DNA of 64,000 nucleotides, from contig CASHTG010000004.1 in NCBI GenBank assembly GCA_949357655.1, forward strand, positions 930,001 to 994,000, in the 5' to 3' direction. Under the pieces are notes generated by a model. It searched no databases. It worked only from the letters and a program-made list of their open reading frames with translations, and was not told where the DNA came from. Within the stretch, counting starts at the first letter, position 1. Each line of letters starts with the position of its first letter. Source of the stretch: Parascedosporium putredinis (taxonomy: Eukaryota > Ascomycota > Sordariomycetes > Microascales > Microascaceae). The translations under genes were made by a program, and so were the position numbers. This document shows, one piece after another, positions 12,160 through 25,900 of the stretch.

Positions 12160-13602
12160 ATGAGCCAAGAGCTGAACTTCCGTGGGTGCGGTTGATGACC
12201 ATCCGTTGCATGTAAGACTCGGAGTGACATGGGGCATGGGACTTGGGGATGGTGGTTTCTTTTGGGAGGATTTCCTCGGTGTGCTCTTTTTAGGTATCAA
12301 GGCGTCCACTTTTGTTGTTTCTTGTCTTTGCTCCGCGTCGGCTTGCCGTCCGGCAGGTCCAGCTTTTTTGGTTTTCTTTTTTTAATACTATATGTACATA
12401 GAGTAGTGGCGTTGGTGTCCGGTCATCGCCGCTCATTGGAAGACCGAGTCGCGTGTAAGTTGAGGGTGCGGATGGGCGGAATGAAAAAGGTGGACGATTT
12501 CCGCCACCCGAATGGTCAGGGTGGGGTCCCAGCAAAGGGAAGAATAAGGTCAAGGAAATAATGTAAAGAATAGACTCAATGTGACCCATGCTGCTACACC
12601 GCAATACTACGTGAGGGAGGGCGAGAACCGAAGAAGCAAAACTGGGACCCTACGCTACAGTGATCAGCACTGCATGGCATCAAGTCATATTCCCCAATCG
12701 CGGTGGTGCGGCGGATGGGGTAAAGAGGACATTCATTGAAGGGAGCTGTCCAGAAGCAGGAGGAAACGAGGCTTGGGCACCGATCCACGGTAGTTGCTAT
12801 TTTGGGAGTGATGCGGGAACCAGGAATGGATACCCTGGTGGGGAAAAGGAAGAGTAAGAACGAAGAAGAAAAAGAAGGCAGAGCGAGGGCATGGTACGAG
12901 AAAAGAAAAGAAACGGGCGGAATGGAGGGATGTCGTTCGGAAATAGGCAGACATCGAGCAAGACGCGGTACAAGCTCTCGAAGAGCAGAAAGAAGAAGAA
13001 GCGAACCAAGGTGAAGAGGAGCTTAGCAGATGAATTGACTGCATCGCAGTGTGACACTGAGGGGACGATGACCTGTTCTATGCCTGCGCCAAATCCTCAC
13101 AAACCGTGGTATTCGCTTGAAACGAGCTTAAAAGGGAATTTCTAAGTGGTCGGTCGGCACGGCGCGGCAGAGAAGAGATGGAGAGGCGCGGTGTATGTGA
13201 GAGTGTAGACATTGGAGATGTCATCATTTCGTCCCATAGTATGGGCTAGAATTGACGATTGACGGTGATCTGTGGACACAGCCACGGGCGGCACCTTCCA
13301 AAAAAGTTATGTGGGTGACATGCACACGCGGAGACGCCACTCGGAGCTGTTCCTCATGGTTGCAAGGGTTTTTGCCTTAGTAGAAGCAGTAGTGGGAAAG
13401 GAAAAAAAAAAGAAAAAGAAAAGAAAGCAAAAAACTGCCAAGAAGTATCAGAGAAGACTAGACTCGGTTGCATCGACCCGGCGTGTGTTTTTTGTTTCAG
13501 TACCTTCAGCCGGGGTCGAAAGGGAAGGGGGCGATGAGGCTTGCGATCCGACCAGTCTCCTGCCTGCATTCTCATCAATTGCCATAGCTGCATCCCCACC
13601 CA

Positions 13603-13654
13603 GTTTCTTTCTTTCTTTTTTTCTTTCTTTTTTTTTTTTTTTTTTTTTTTTTTT
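13603..13654. repeat. Polypyrimidine tract ending in an uninterrupted T27
   Basis: A run of T with scattered C from 13603, then 27 consecutive T at 13628-13654. Such runs in fungal intergenic DNA disfavour nucleosomes. Its true length is uncertain, given how homopolymers behave elsewhere in this sequence. Confidence 0.8.
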
Positions 13655-16428
13655 GTTTCTCTTTGTTCGGCGTCGCCCTTTCTCCGCTTCTCGTTGATCG
13701 GCCGGGGCGAGCGAGATGAGATGGCGGTAGGTCTCGGTGGCTTACACACTCCCGCGGGCGTGCTGGCCCCAGCTTTGGCGTATGTCGGCATCCACTGGTC
13801 GCCCCTTCCATTCTTTCGCACCCCCAACAGAAAAGAGAAAAAAAGAAAAGAAAACGGGGGAAAAGAAAAAGGAAAGAGAGAAGGAGAGAGTCAGCGCTAG
13901 CCCCTTCTCGGTTTGGCTTCCCTTCCGAGGGCCCCCAAAAAAACCGTCGTTCCTGCCAAGCTCCACCATTTGTTCCCATCCCTCCTTCCCCCTCCATTTC
14001 CCTCTTACTTGCCCCTCGCTTTTCTCTTCCCGCGACGTGCGGGCACACGCTAAAACCGCAACCTGGAGCCGTTCCTCTTCCCCAACTTGCAAAAGTAAGC
14101 CGAGCATGAAAAAACCCTCCGAATGGCACCCAACCCTTCGCGACTGTCTGTCGATTTGTTGCGTCAATTAGCGCACCCATCCATGGATGTCGTCTATCTA
14201 TTCCAATCATCATTGTCGCAACGGCTCGCAGATCGCGATCCCTGTGTGCCGCTAGCATGGATCAATCCCCCTTCGCTCGTTATGTGCTCGTTCTGTGCTC
14301 TCATTGCCTGCCTAATCTGATCTGATCTTCACCCGCGCGTTTCTTCCTCTTGGCCCTTGGCCCTGCTTTCTTCAGTATTTCTATGTTTAGGGTCCTTCCC
14401 CACCAAAGTTGCTATTCTGAACTCTTAGTCCACGTGGAAGTGGATCTGCATTCGGATAAACCATTCCCTTCACCCCAAGAAAGGAAATTCATGGGCTGTC
14501 AGACCTGTAATTGATTGCCATCTTGGTTCATCGTGGTTCATTGCTTTATTTTTTGTTTTGGGGCACCCTCCATGCTACTGTGGGTTCGGGGATATGTTTT
14601 GGTTGCGACATTGATCTCGATTGCAACTCGAACCTGGTTCCCGATTTAGTATCGAACTTGGTGAACTTGGAATCGAACGCCTCCAACCCTCGTCCTCGCG
14701 TTCCGTCTTTCTACATCCCGCGTTTTCTTTTTCGCCTTTGCTCAATCCTTGCTTTTCTTTCCATCATCCATTCGGACGGACGGGCACCCGAGATGGGCTG
14801 AAGGCGCCTCATTCCTTTTTTGTTCTTTTTGAGAAGGATTTTTTCCTTCTCTCTTTACTTTCCTCGTGGAAATGGCGAATCGCAGTCTTCGCTTCTTCGG
14901 ATTTTTACCATCTTGGGCGCTGCATTTTCTTTGCTTTTATCGTACCGTGAGCGATGGCCATTTTTTTCTCTGTCGTCTTGCACTTGTCGACCTCGAGCTG
15001 GGGTGAGACCAAGCCAAGCATGCGCCATCACTCGCCATCATCATCTTGCATGACACCTCTGCTTTTCTTTTCTTTTTTTTTTTTTGTCGTCCGCCGTTCG
15101 GGTCCCTTTCAAGCTACATTTCTAAGCCTCCATCTAGGCAGCTAAAAGGAATTGGGAGAACACCCCAAGAGAAAAGAAATGGAGCACTGGGTATCATGGT
15201 GTGCTTCGAACCGGCCGCAGGCCTGGGCAGCGACGGGATTGGATGGGTAGCCGAACCCAAATTAGACCCAGTCAAAGTCACAAGCGATGGTGTCTGTCTG
15301 CCAAGTGGGAACAGGCAGATCAGTTGTCATGTCATCATGCAGACTCCCCTTCATCCTCCCGAGCGCCCATTAAACGAACACCCCCTCCAAACACCAACAT
15401 GGTACATCTCTATACTATGGGGAGGTGAAAAGAGACGAAAAAATAAAATAGATGAGATCTGAGGTGTCCATGTCCCCAAACAGCCGCACCGCTGTTCCCC
15501 TCCCCGCCGGAGCTGAAGTCCGATCGGCCCAACCTCAGTCAGCCCATGCCACATCCTTGCCCCCTCCCTTCCCTTGCCTTTTCCCTTTCCCCTCGCCAAG
15601 CCCCGGCCAACTTCCCGAACAACGTCCAGCCAAGTCTTCCTCCAATCATTGTCATGCATGTTGACTTTATCTCATTCCTCCATCCGCACACTAGCCGGCA
15701 AGGACCAGCCCAGTGTTACACTCACAACAAAACCAAACAAAAAATAAAGCAATGGAGCCGCATGGTATCCGTCTATATCCATTTACATCCTTGTCCATGT
15801 CATGTCATCCTGAAAATAGTCTGGCCCGGTCATAAGACGGCAGAATACTACCGCTGCGACCACCATAATCAATGCCTCCCATCACTCGACTGCGCCTGCT
15901 ACCACCGTAGCCTACCCCCTTAGCAGCTCAACAGGACAGCACGTACCCAAGATGTCCAGCTGGCGGCCAGAGTACCCAAGACAGATAGAAAGGTTAGCCG
16001 CCCTCTGGGGCTGCTTGCCCCTTTGAGGCAACGTTCGCGGTGAATACGGGCATGGGTTACATGGCATCGCGCCCACTTCATTCGCCACAGTCGCCAAGGG
16101 GCCACTTACATGCCACCTCTACCTCCGTTCCGCGCTCACGGAAGGGCGGAGGCTGGTTTGTTCCAGCCCTCGGCCTTCCAATCACCACTTGGCCTTTGCC
16201 GGCCACCCGAGTTCGTTCATCCCACTCATAACTACCTGTGCCCTAAATAGACTTAAACTTTTCTTGTCTTTTCTTGTAATCTTTAAGAGCATGCCACTTC
16301 CGCCTCAGACATCTTGAACACTTTCACAGTTTACCAAGACCGTTCGTGGTTCCATTCCCCATACCCCAAAGAACTTGCCCCCATCAAGTTACTGACTCCA
16401 TATCTCCACCATTCTTCCTCCCTTTCCA

Positions 16429-16453
16429 TCTCTCTCTCTCTCTCTCTCTCTCT
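16429..16453. repeat. TC dinucleotide microsatellite, about 12 units
   Basis: Uninterrupted TC repeat about 610 bp upstream of the proposed NRPS start, inside a generally CT-rich leader. Confidence 0.9.
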
Positions 16454-17065
16454 GACCCATCAACTTACACGCTATCATTCCCCATATCCTTCCCCATCTT
16501 CATGTTCAACTTGGATCCCCCATATCCAATCTTTGAACATTGACACAAGATTCAGCTTTGGTAACCCCATATTACCACCGCTTGTCTTACCAACTTCACC
16601 GCATCTCCCCAAGATTTAGTATCTCGTACCAGGTTTTCTGTCTCCCTCTGACAAGAAACCTTTCTTCCTTCCTAGCCTAGCACAAACCTACACGGCTCAT
16701 CAAAAAGATCGTAGATCCTGCGCGTGCCACCTCCATACCTCGCCTTGTCACTTGGAAGCACACGCCCCCTTGTTTCCTAGCTCCCAAACTTCACACATTT
16801 CACCCCAAGATCCTGGTCTACTCACTTCTCATTCCTCCCCCAAAGAGTTCTTCCACGCCTCTACCCAATTTCACAAGTTTCCCGAGCGAGGGCCGAGTAT
16901 CACCATCAACACCGTGCGCTACTCGCTCCAGCTATCTTCCCATAGCCCAGCTACACCCTAACTCCAAAGGCCCCAAGCCCCCTTCCCTCCTCCCAAAGAA
17001 ACAGCGAGCCACACTCTAGAGCAAAGCTAGGCACACCCCGAAAGTTCGGGAAAGACACACCTACG

Positions 17066-19985
17066 ATGCACGCTCGCACCACCTCCACCGAAATCACCAA
17101 GAAGTCCTTTGGTCCCAGCGCCTCCAGGCCGTCGAGAGCAACGTTTCCACCCCCATGTTCTTCGACAAGGCCATCGCGCCCCCGCCCCTGGCGCGGACTC
17201 GATCCGCTCGGGCAAGGGGGACGTCTACGGACGCACCGCGGTACCCGTCACCGTCAACCCGCGCGACCTGCAGGTGGCCGCCGTGATGCATCACGTCTCT
17301 CCCGAGTCCATCGTCATGGTGGCCTGGGCCCTGCTCCTCCGCTCTTACGCAGGGGAGGACGGCCCCGTCAACTTTGGCGCCTGCCTCGATCGCGAGCAGG
17401 CCGCGTGGCTCTTCACCATGCCGGTCTCGTCCGACGAGCAGCTGCTTAGTGCCATGCGAAGCGCGGAGCAGGAGAAGCGCTTGATGCTGGACTATGGTCT
17501 CACCTTTCGGTCGCTTGGTTCCTTTGTCCAGGAAACTGGATACCATGACATTGCTACCGCGGTTTATGTCCATTCCGGAAACATCATCTCTCCTCACATG
17601 TACTTTCCTGTAAGGCACACTCCCTCACTGACATCAATCCTTGGTCCACCTCCTCTCACTTGGGTGGAGCAGGTCCCTGCTCACACCCCTCACTTCTTTT
17701 TGCCTACCCCCTTTACAGATTTCCTTCGCTCTCCTTTCTGTTTTACCTTCCGAGACACCGTTACTGACAAGTGATGTTTTCCTAATTTCTAGGCCAAAGC
17801 AACCCTGGTGGTCTGCATAGCCGAGGGGGCCCTGGTCCAGGTCCACCTCGACTACCGCCGGGACGTCCTCTCCACCGAGCGCGCCCAGAGTCTCGTGGAC
17901 AATTTCGGCCACGTGCTCGCCACCATGACCAAGCGCATGCAGTCGGTGAGCAAGCTCGAGGTGGACGCCCTGCTGGTCAAGGACATTGAGACGGTCAGCA
18001 AGAACGACTACCGTCGCATCGTCGAGTTCAGCGCTCGTTTGCCCCCACGGTTGGACATGTGCGTGCACGAGATGATATTTGCCCGCTGCATGGACCCCCG
18101 CTTCGCCGGCCGCGTCGCCGTCGACTCGTGGGATGGCACCCTGACGTACAGCGACGTCGCCAAGTACGCGCAGAAGCTCGCCACCATCATCGCCGAGGCC
18201 GCCAACAAGTACCGCCAGTCCCAGCCTGCGAGCGGCGCTACCGACACCGGGGGGACAACTTCTTCGTTCCCTTTGCCTGCCCAAGTCAAAGTGGACCCCC
18301 GTGGCCATCCTCGCTACCATGGCTGCCGGCGGGGCCTGCGTCCCGCTGGAGCCCAGCCATCCCGCCGCCCGCAGGAACGAGCTCATTTCCCAAACCAGCG
18401 CGGCCATCGTCCTGACCACCACCACCCTCCTGCCCGACGTGGCCGGCAGCCTCGCTGCCGACACTCCCGTGCGCCACATCCTGTGCGTCGACCAGGAGGA
18501 GGACTCCAACATGCCCACCAACCCCGCCGCCCTCCCCGCCGTGCGTGCCGACGCGCTCTGCTACGTCATCTTCACGAGCGGCAGCTCAGGCACCCCAAGG
18601 GTGTCAAGTGGCAGCATGCAGCCCTGTCGACCAGCATGTCGGAGCACGGCCGCGCGTTCCACATGGGCGAGAACACCCGCATCCTACAGTTCGCCTCCCA
18701 CGTCTTTGACGTGTCCGTCGCGGAGCTCATCACCCCGCTTTTCCACGGCGCCTGCGTCGTCGTCCCCTCCGACGGCGACCGCACCGACCCGGAGAAGATG
18801 GCAGCCTTCATGCAGGCCAAGCAGGTCAACTGCGCCATGTTCGTCGCCTCCTATGCGCGTCTCATCCGGCCCGAGGCCGTCCCTTCGCTGCGGACCCTCG
18901 TCCTCGGGGGCGAGTCCATTGGCCAGGACAACCTCGACCGGTGGACCCCGACCCTGGATAGGCTCATCATCGGCTACGGCACCGCCGAGACCTGCATCAA
19001 CTGCGCCAAGAACGAGTTCTCCGTGCAGACGGCGGCCAAGAAGCCCTGGCGCGAGAGCCTCGGCCACGCCGCTGGTGGCCGCATGCTCATCGCCGACCGC
19101 TCCGACATCGACAAGCTCGTACCCGTCGGCGCCATTGGCGAAATCGTCGTGGAGGGACCCATCCTCGCCGAGGGCTACCTCAACGACGAGGCCAAGACCG
19201 CCCGGGCCTATGTCGAGAACCCGGCCTGGATCCGCAAGACCCACTTTTGGCCCGCCAAGCCCCGCCGCCGGTTCTACCGCACCGGCGACCTCGGCTTCCA
19301 GGACATGCACGGTGGCATCACTTTTGTCGGGCGCGCCGACTTCCAGGTCAAGGTGCGTGGTCAGCGTCTCGAGCTTGGCGAGATCCGGTCACACATCGTC
19401 AACGCCCTGAGCGAGGCCCGCGACGTCCACGTCGACGTCGTCACCGTTGAAGGGGACAAGGCCCTCGCAGCCTTCCTTTCCCTCGGCCACGCGTCGCAGA
19501 GCCCTCGGGGGCTGGTGCAGGTGCACGCGCCCAAGGGCGCCGAGGCTGAGGCTCTCAGGGCCATGGTCAACTCCATCCGCGCTAGCCTCCCGCCGGCGGC
19601 TGTCCCTACCTTCTTCATCCCCGTCACCGAGTTCCCCTACTTGGTCTCTGGCAAGGTCGATCGCCGCGCCCTGTTGGGCTTTGCGGCGGAAGCCACGGCC
19701 GAGCAGTTGGCGGCCTGCAATGCGGGTTTCATGTCCGCTACCACCGTCGATGTCGTCCTCCCCAGCAACGAGGTCGAGGAAAAGATCGCCGCTAGCTGCA
19801 AGGAGATCCTCAAGCTCCCTTCCTTGAGCATGAGCGACAACTTCTTCGTTGCCGGCGGGGACTCCATCTCCGCCATTAAAGTCGTGGCGTCGGTCCGCGC
19901 TCGGGGTGTGGACATTAGCGTGAACGACATCTTCAAGACCTCGTCTCTTCGAGAGCTTGCCACGTTCGCGTCGGGCTGTGAGGCA
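17066..19985 (+). other. NRPS starter module: C-terminal half of a C domain, A1, T1
   Basis: About 17109-18000 matches only the second lobe of a condensation domain; no HHxxxDG motif precedes it. A1 runs about 18030-19690 (DVSVAE at A4, GYGTAE at A5, SGKVDRR at A10). T1 is about 19760-19970 with GGDSIS near 19856. Specificity-pocket residues read by eye against GrsA: D V A M V G G I N K. No substrate is assigned. An A-T start with a relic C lobe means the first residue is loaded without upstream condensation. Confidence 0.75.
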
Positions 19986-22900
19986 ACCATGTGCATCTCT
20001 CCCCGGCGCCTTTCTCCATGCTTGCCCCCACCCAGGCTGACGACTTGATGGATGCCGCCCATGCCTCTGCCTTGCTGGGGAGCAAGTTGTCGACATCTAT
20101 CCCTGCTCTCCCTGCAAGAGGCCCTGGTCGCTCTTTCGGCGGCGCGACCTGGTGCTTACGTCGCTCAGCACGTCCTCGACCTCTCGGCCTACGTCGACCT
20201 CGTCGTGTTTAGGCAATCGTGGGACGTTGTTTTCCGCCGACACGATATCCTGCGGAGCCGTATTATCAATACCCCGCATGGTGTCGTCCAGGCAGTCTAC
20301 GACTCCGAGATTGAATGGCTTGGCGGCACGAACCCGAGCGCCTATTGCAAGGCCGACAAGGCTGCGCCTATGGGCTTCGGCGACAGGTTGGTGCGGTTTG
20401 GGCTTGTCGGTCGCACGTTTGTCTTTACTATCCACCACTCTTTTTCGACGGGTGGTCCATCACCCGTCTGTTTGAGGATGTGGAGAGATACTACGCCGGC
20501 CAGGCTCTTCTCGAGATGCAGCCATACAACATGTTTATCAAGTTCCAGCACGACCTCAACACCGAGGGCCACAAGGGCTTCTGGATGAACAGGCTCGAGT
20601 CCGACTCTGGCCTTGCATCTTGCCACTTCCCCCAGAACCTCGCTTCGTCTTTCATCCCTGTTCCAGATTCATCCCTCAGGACGAGAATCTCGACGGCGAA
20701 ATATGCCAAGTCCAGCTTCACATTGCCAACCCGCATTCGAGCTGCCTGGTCGCTTCTGGTGGGCCGCTACATTGACTCCACCGATGTCATCTTTGGCGAG
20801 ACGCTTTCCGGTCGCACCTTTAATCTTGAAGGGATAGAGGCCGTTTCCGGTCCTACTATCTCGACCGTACCCGTTCGCGTCACCTGGGATGAACAGACCT
20901 CTCTCGAGTCCATCCTGAGCAGCATCCAAAGCAGTGCCATAGAGATTTCCAATGCCGGCAACATTGGCCTGCAGACAATTTCGCGCCTTAGCGCATCGGC
21001 CCACGCCGCCTGCCAATTCCAGCACATCATCGTCATCCAGCCCAAGAGATCGTCCTCGCCGACTCGTCGCTAAACGACGAGAGAACCTGCGCGGTCAAGC
21101 GCATCGGGCTAGAGGACGCCGCTCTGGATCTCCAGAACTTCCACAGCTACGCGTTGAACATGGATTTCACCATTGACGATGACGGCGTGACGGCGACTGC
21201 TACTTTCGACTCCTCTGCCTTCGGCGAGAGGAGATTGAGCACCTTCACGCCCAGTTCGCGCATGTACTGGATATGATTGGCGGCGCGGGTGATTTGTCCA
21301 AGGTCAAGGTTGCCGACATCGACTACGCCTCTGCCATGGATGTTGAGCTCCAGGTTGAGACCAACGCGGCGCAAAAGGTTGACTACGAGCAGACTACCCT
21401 CGTACACGTTTTGGAGAAGAACGCCGTGGAGCAGCCCAACTCTCCCGCTGTCTACTCCTGGGATGGTCAGATGACGTACCACGAGCTGAACTTCGCCTCC
21501 ACCGTTCTCGCCAACTATCTCAGCTCCCGTGGCCTACGCAAGGGTGACTTTGTCCCCTACTATTTTCCAAAGTCCATGTGGACGACCGTTGCCATTGTTG
21601 GTGCTCTCAAGCTTGGCGGAATCAGCGTCGCGCTGGAGCCTTCTCACCCCGATGCTAGCATCGCAAAGGTGTTGGACAAGGTGCGCCCGGCGTTGGTTCT
21701 CTGCGCGTCGACCACCGACGCCGCTAGACTTCGGAGCCTGGGCCAAGAACCCATGGTCATCAACGAAGAGTCCGTCATCGGCCTCATCAAGGCGGCTGCC
21801 GGATCGGTGCAGAGGAAGTACATGGTGCAGCCCGCGGATGACGCCTTTGTCGTCTTCACGTCAGGTTCCACCGGTGAGCCCAAGGGTATCCCCTTCAGCA
21901 CAACGGTGTATGCATCATGGCGAAGCAGCACGGCGAGGCCATGAACATTGACAAGTCCTCGAGAATACTCCAATTCGCCGCCCACGTCTTTGACGTAAGC
22001 ATTGGTGATCTCGCCATCTCAATCTACCATGGCGCTTGTCTCTGCGTTCCGTCTGATGACGACCGCATGAACAATCTTGCTCGTGCCATCAACGCCCTCG
22101 GCGCCAACCGAGCGTGGCTTACCCCCACAGTTGCCGCTCTCATCTCCCTGCTGAGTGCCCCAGCATGACATGGCTCTCTGTCGGCGGTGAGCAGTTGAGC
22201 CAGGTGTGCAAGGACATCTGGGCGGGCGTTCCTCTTGTGAATGTTTACGGCCCGGCCGAGGTTTCCAACCTTGGCACCGCCGTTCCCGTGTCCGCGAGCC
22301 TCCCTCTCACCAACCTGGGCCGCGGAAACGGCGCGCGCATCTGGGTTTGCGAGCCCAATAACCCCACAAGCTCGCCCCGACCGGATGCATTGGCGAGATT
22401 GTCTTCGAGGGCCCCAACGTGGCCAGAGGATATCTCGGCAACGCCGAACTAACCAAGAAGGCCTTCCCCGACATCGTCCCTTGGGGCGCCAATGGAGGAG
22501 ACTCTAGCAAGCAGCCCGTACGCATGTATAGGACTGGTGACCTTGCCCGTCTCAGTGTTGACGGGTCCATCGACTTCATGGGCAGGCGAGACACACAAAT
22601 CAAACTCCGCGGTCAAAGGATCGAGGTAACGGCGGTCGAGAGTGCTCTGAGGGCTGCCATCCAGGAGCCGGCCGAACTCGCCGTAGACATCCTTCCCGCC
22701 TCCTCCACCAACCGCGATGCCACCCTCGCGGCTTTCCTTTTCCTCCCTGATAGGCTAACTCAGGCTACTTCTACTGACGTTGCTGGAATTTTCAGCTCTC
22801 TTGACATTTCAAGCTTCAGCGCTAACCTTCGTTCGCAGGTATCCGGTTCTCTGCCCACCCACATGATTCCCACCCTCTTCATCCCTCTTCAGCGCGTGCC

Positions 22901-25900
22901 CAAGCTGGTCTCTGGAAAGATTGCCCGCAAGGCCCTGAGGCTCGCCGTCTCGGAGCTCACGCATGAACAACTCAATCGATTCAAGGTCAACCAAGCCACG
23001 GAGAAGAGGGCGCCCACAAACGCTACCGAGGTGACGATGCTTGAGATCTGGACCTCTGTTCTGGGCCTTTCGTCCTCCGAGATTGGCATCGATGACCACT
23101 TTGTTACTCTTGGCGGCGACTCCATCAGTGCCATCAAGCTCGTTGCTAATGCGAGGTCGCGCGGCATGGAGATGCGAGTTGCCAACATTTTCGAGAACCC
23201 TACCATTGCTCGCTTGTGCGCTGCCTGTTTCAAGGCCGCCGACCCCGAGCCGGTGGTTGAGGTAGCTCCCATGGGCCCGGTGAGCGCCAGCGTCGCTGCT
23301 ATGCCCCCGGCCGAACTTTCCGACATTGCTACCCAGTGTGGCATCGCTGTGGAACAGATCGAGGATATCTACCCTTGCACAGCTCTTCAGGAGGGCATGC
23401 TGATGTTGACGGAAAAGAACCCCACCGCCTATATCGCTCACCATGTCATGGAGCTATCGCCTCGCATCGACGTTGCCATGTTCCGACGAGCTTGGGAGAT
23501 AGTTGTGAGGGAGAACACTATCCTTCGCACTCGCATTGTCCCGTCCGGCAAGCAGATCGTCTTCAGGCCTTCTACCTTGTCTTGGGCCGAGCCATCGACC
23601 AAAGACCTCCAGGTCTATGTCAAGGAAACCCAGACACAGCGGATGGGCTTTGGAACTGCGCTCAACCGACAAGCCATCCTTACTGGCCCCACGCGCTTTG
23701 TTTTCACAGCTCACCACTCCGTATACGACGGTTGGTCCATGGCACTGTTGGCGGACGCTATTCACAAGGCATATGTGTCTGTGAGAAAGGGCGCTCAGTC
23801 TGGGTCCGCGGCCGCTCCCCAGCAGGTCACCTTCCGAGACTTTGTGGACTACACCTCGAGCGTCGACAAGGAAGAAGCCCTCAAGTTCTGGCGCGAGCAG
23901 CTTGAAGGCGTTGATCCTGCTCAGTTTCCCCGCGCCAGCCGACGTCATATGAGGGATTGGCTGACGCGATGGTGGAAAAGTCCATCTTCTTCCGTCGCAA
24001 CGCCCGGTCTACCGCCACCTCAGCCACACTCATCCGAACAGCGTGGGCACTCCTCATCTCCGCCTACACTGGCTCCCATACTGACGTCGTCTTCGGATCG
24101 GCCGGTACAGGTCGCAGTGTGCCTGTGGATGGCGTTTTTGGCCTCGTCGGGCCGACTCTGGCCACGGTTCCTTTCCGCATCGTTCTCGACCATGAACTGA
24201 AGATTGACCAACTTCTCTCCAAAGTCCAACTCCAGGCCATGTCCATGCTTGAGTTTGAGCAGTACGGTCTTCAGAACATCCGCAAAGCCGCTCCCTCCGC
24301 TCCCGCAGCCTGCAACTTCCAAAGTCTCCTAGTCATCCACGCCGAATCCGGCCCAACAAGCGACTCTTCTTCTCCATTCGCCTGGAGCAACGAGAGATTT
24401 GACTCCGACTTCCTCACCACCGCCCTCACTCTCGAATGCCAGCCTGCCGGGTCTGAGATGCGCCTCACAGCTTCCTACGACTCGTCTCTCATGGACAAGA
24501 CCCAGGTCCATCGGATCTTGTCTACCTTTGAGCACATCCTTAACCAACTCTGCATCAGCCGCCAGGGCGCTCGCGTCGGCGACATCGACACCATGAGCCC
24601 GGGTGACAAAGCTGAGCTCTCTACCATCACGCGCGACCTTCCACCCAAGGTTAGCGAGTTGGTGCACGACATGTTCACTCGCCAAGCTCGCGCGACCCCT
24701 CACGCAATCGCGGTTTCGGCCTGGGATGGGGATCTCACTTATCAGCAGCTCGACCAGCTTTCCACTAGGGTCTCATACCACCTCAGCTCACTGGGCCTTC
24801 GACCTGACACATTTGTGCCTTTCTGCTTCGAAAAGTCCAAGTGGGTACCGGTATCTCTTCTCGGCATTCTCAAAGCTGGTGGAGCTTGCGTTCCCCTAGA
24901 CCCTGCTCAACCCCTCGACAGATTGCAGAGCATCATCGATACGCTCGAGGCCAAGATCATCCTCACCTCCGCTACTCACTCCCGCCTCCTCGAGAGCATC
25001 CCGGGTGTGTCGCAATTCGTGGAAGTCTCCCAGAACGCCATGGAGCGTTTCCATTCGCGTTCGACAAAGGCTCCCAAGCCCACTCCTGCCTCCGCCTGCT
25101 ACGCAATCTTCACAAGCGGCAGCACTGGCACACCCAAGGGCGTTGTGTGGGAACACGCCGCTCTATGCTCTAGCATGAGGGAACATGGCGTGGCCTTCAA
25201 TTACTCCACCACCACACGCGTTCTCCAATTTTCTTCGCACACATTCGACGTGAGTGTGTCGGAGCTCCTCACCACTCTCATGTACGGCGGCTGTATGTGC
25301 ATCCCCGACGATTTTACGCGCATGAATGGGATCACGGGCTTCATCAACGACAAGAAGGTCAACTGGGCCTTCTTCGCCCCATCCTTCGCCCGCCTGCTCG
25401 ACCCCGCCACAATTCCTGGCCTCCAAACTATCGTGCTTGGTGGCGAGGCTCCTGGAAAGGACAACATCGAGCGCTGGTCCGGGCGACCGGGCCTTGAGCT
25501 CATCGTCACGTATGGTCCCGCCGAAAGCTGCATCTACTGCGCCAAGAACAGTGTGCAGGGCCCCCAGATCGATGGAAGCATCGGCCATTCCATTGGTGGC
25601 ATGATGTGGGTAGCTGATCTGGGTCGACCAGACCGTCTTGCCCCGATTGGTGCCGTCGGTGAGATCGTGGTTGAAGGAAGCATCTTGGCCCGCGGGTACC
25701 TCAAGGATCCTGAAAAGACCAAGAATTCCTTCCGCCCCATGCCCGCAGATTGGGCAGCCGGACGCAGCCAGAGGATCTACTATACCGGTGACCTCGGCTG
25801 TGTGAACACGGACGGAACAATCAGCTGCCTCGGGCGACGAGATGATCAGGTCAAGATCCGTGGCCAACGAGTCGAACTCCCCGACATCGAGTATCACCTT

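Larger units (their letters stand above)
11709..17065. promoter_or_regulatory. 5.4 kb divergent intergenic region between ABC transporter and NRPS
   Basis: No coding motif was recognised on either strand across this interval. It lies between two divergent starts, so it must hold both promoters and 5' UTRs. The part next to the NRPS (about 15.5-17.0 kb) is strongly pyrimidine-rich on the plus strand and C/T-patterned, as in long fungal 5' leaders. It also holds a T-run, a TC repeat and three tandem CACATGGTG units, annotated separately. No clear TATA box stands out next to either start. Confidence 0.5.

Noticed and set aside
12733..14258. Several overlapping open stretches of 100-230 codons on both strands in the divergent region
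   Set aside because: They are made of Lys/Glu/Arg or Phe/Ser runs produced by the purine/pyrimidine tracts, overlap in several frames and show no motif.
17094..17618. 174-codon open stretch on the minus strand over the NRPS start
   Set aside because: It is antisense to the condensation-lobe exon, which has clear domain similarity; GC-rich coding DNA often leaves the opposite strand open.
17634..18521. 295-codon minus-strand open stretch, and similar ones at 18684-19310 and 25163-26209
   Set aside because: All mirror A-domain coding sequence on the plus strand and have no recognisable motif of their own.
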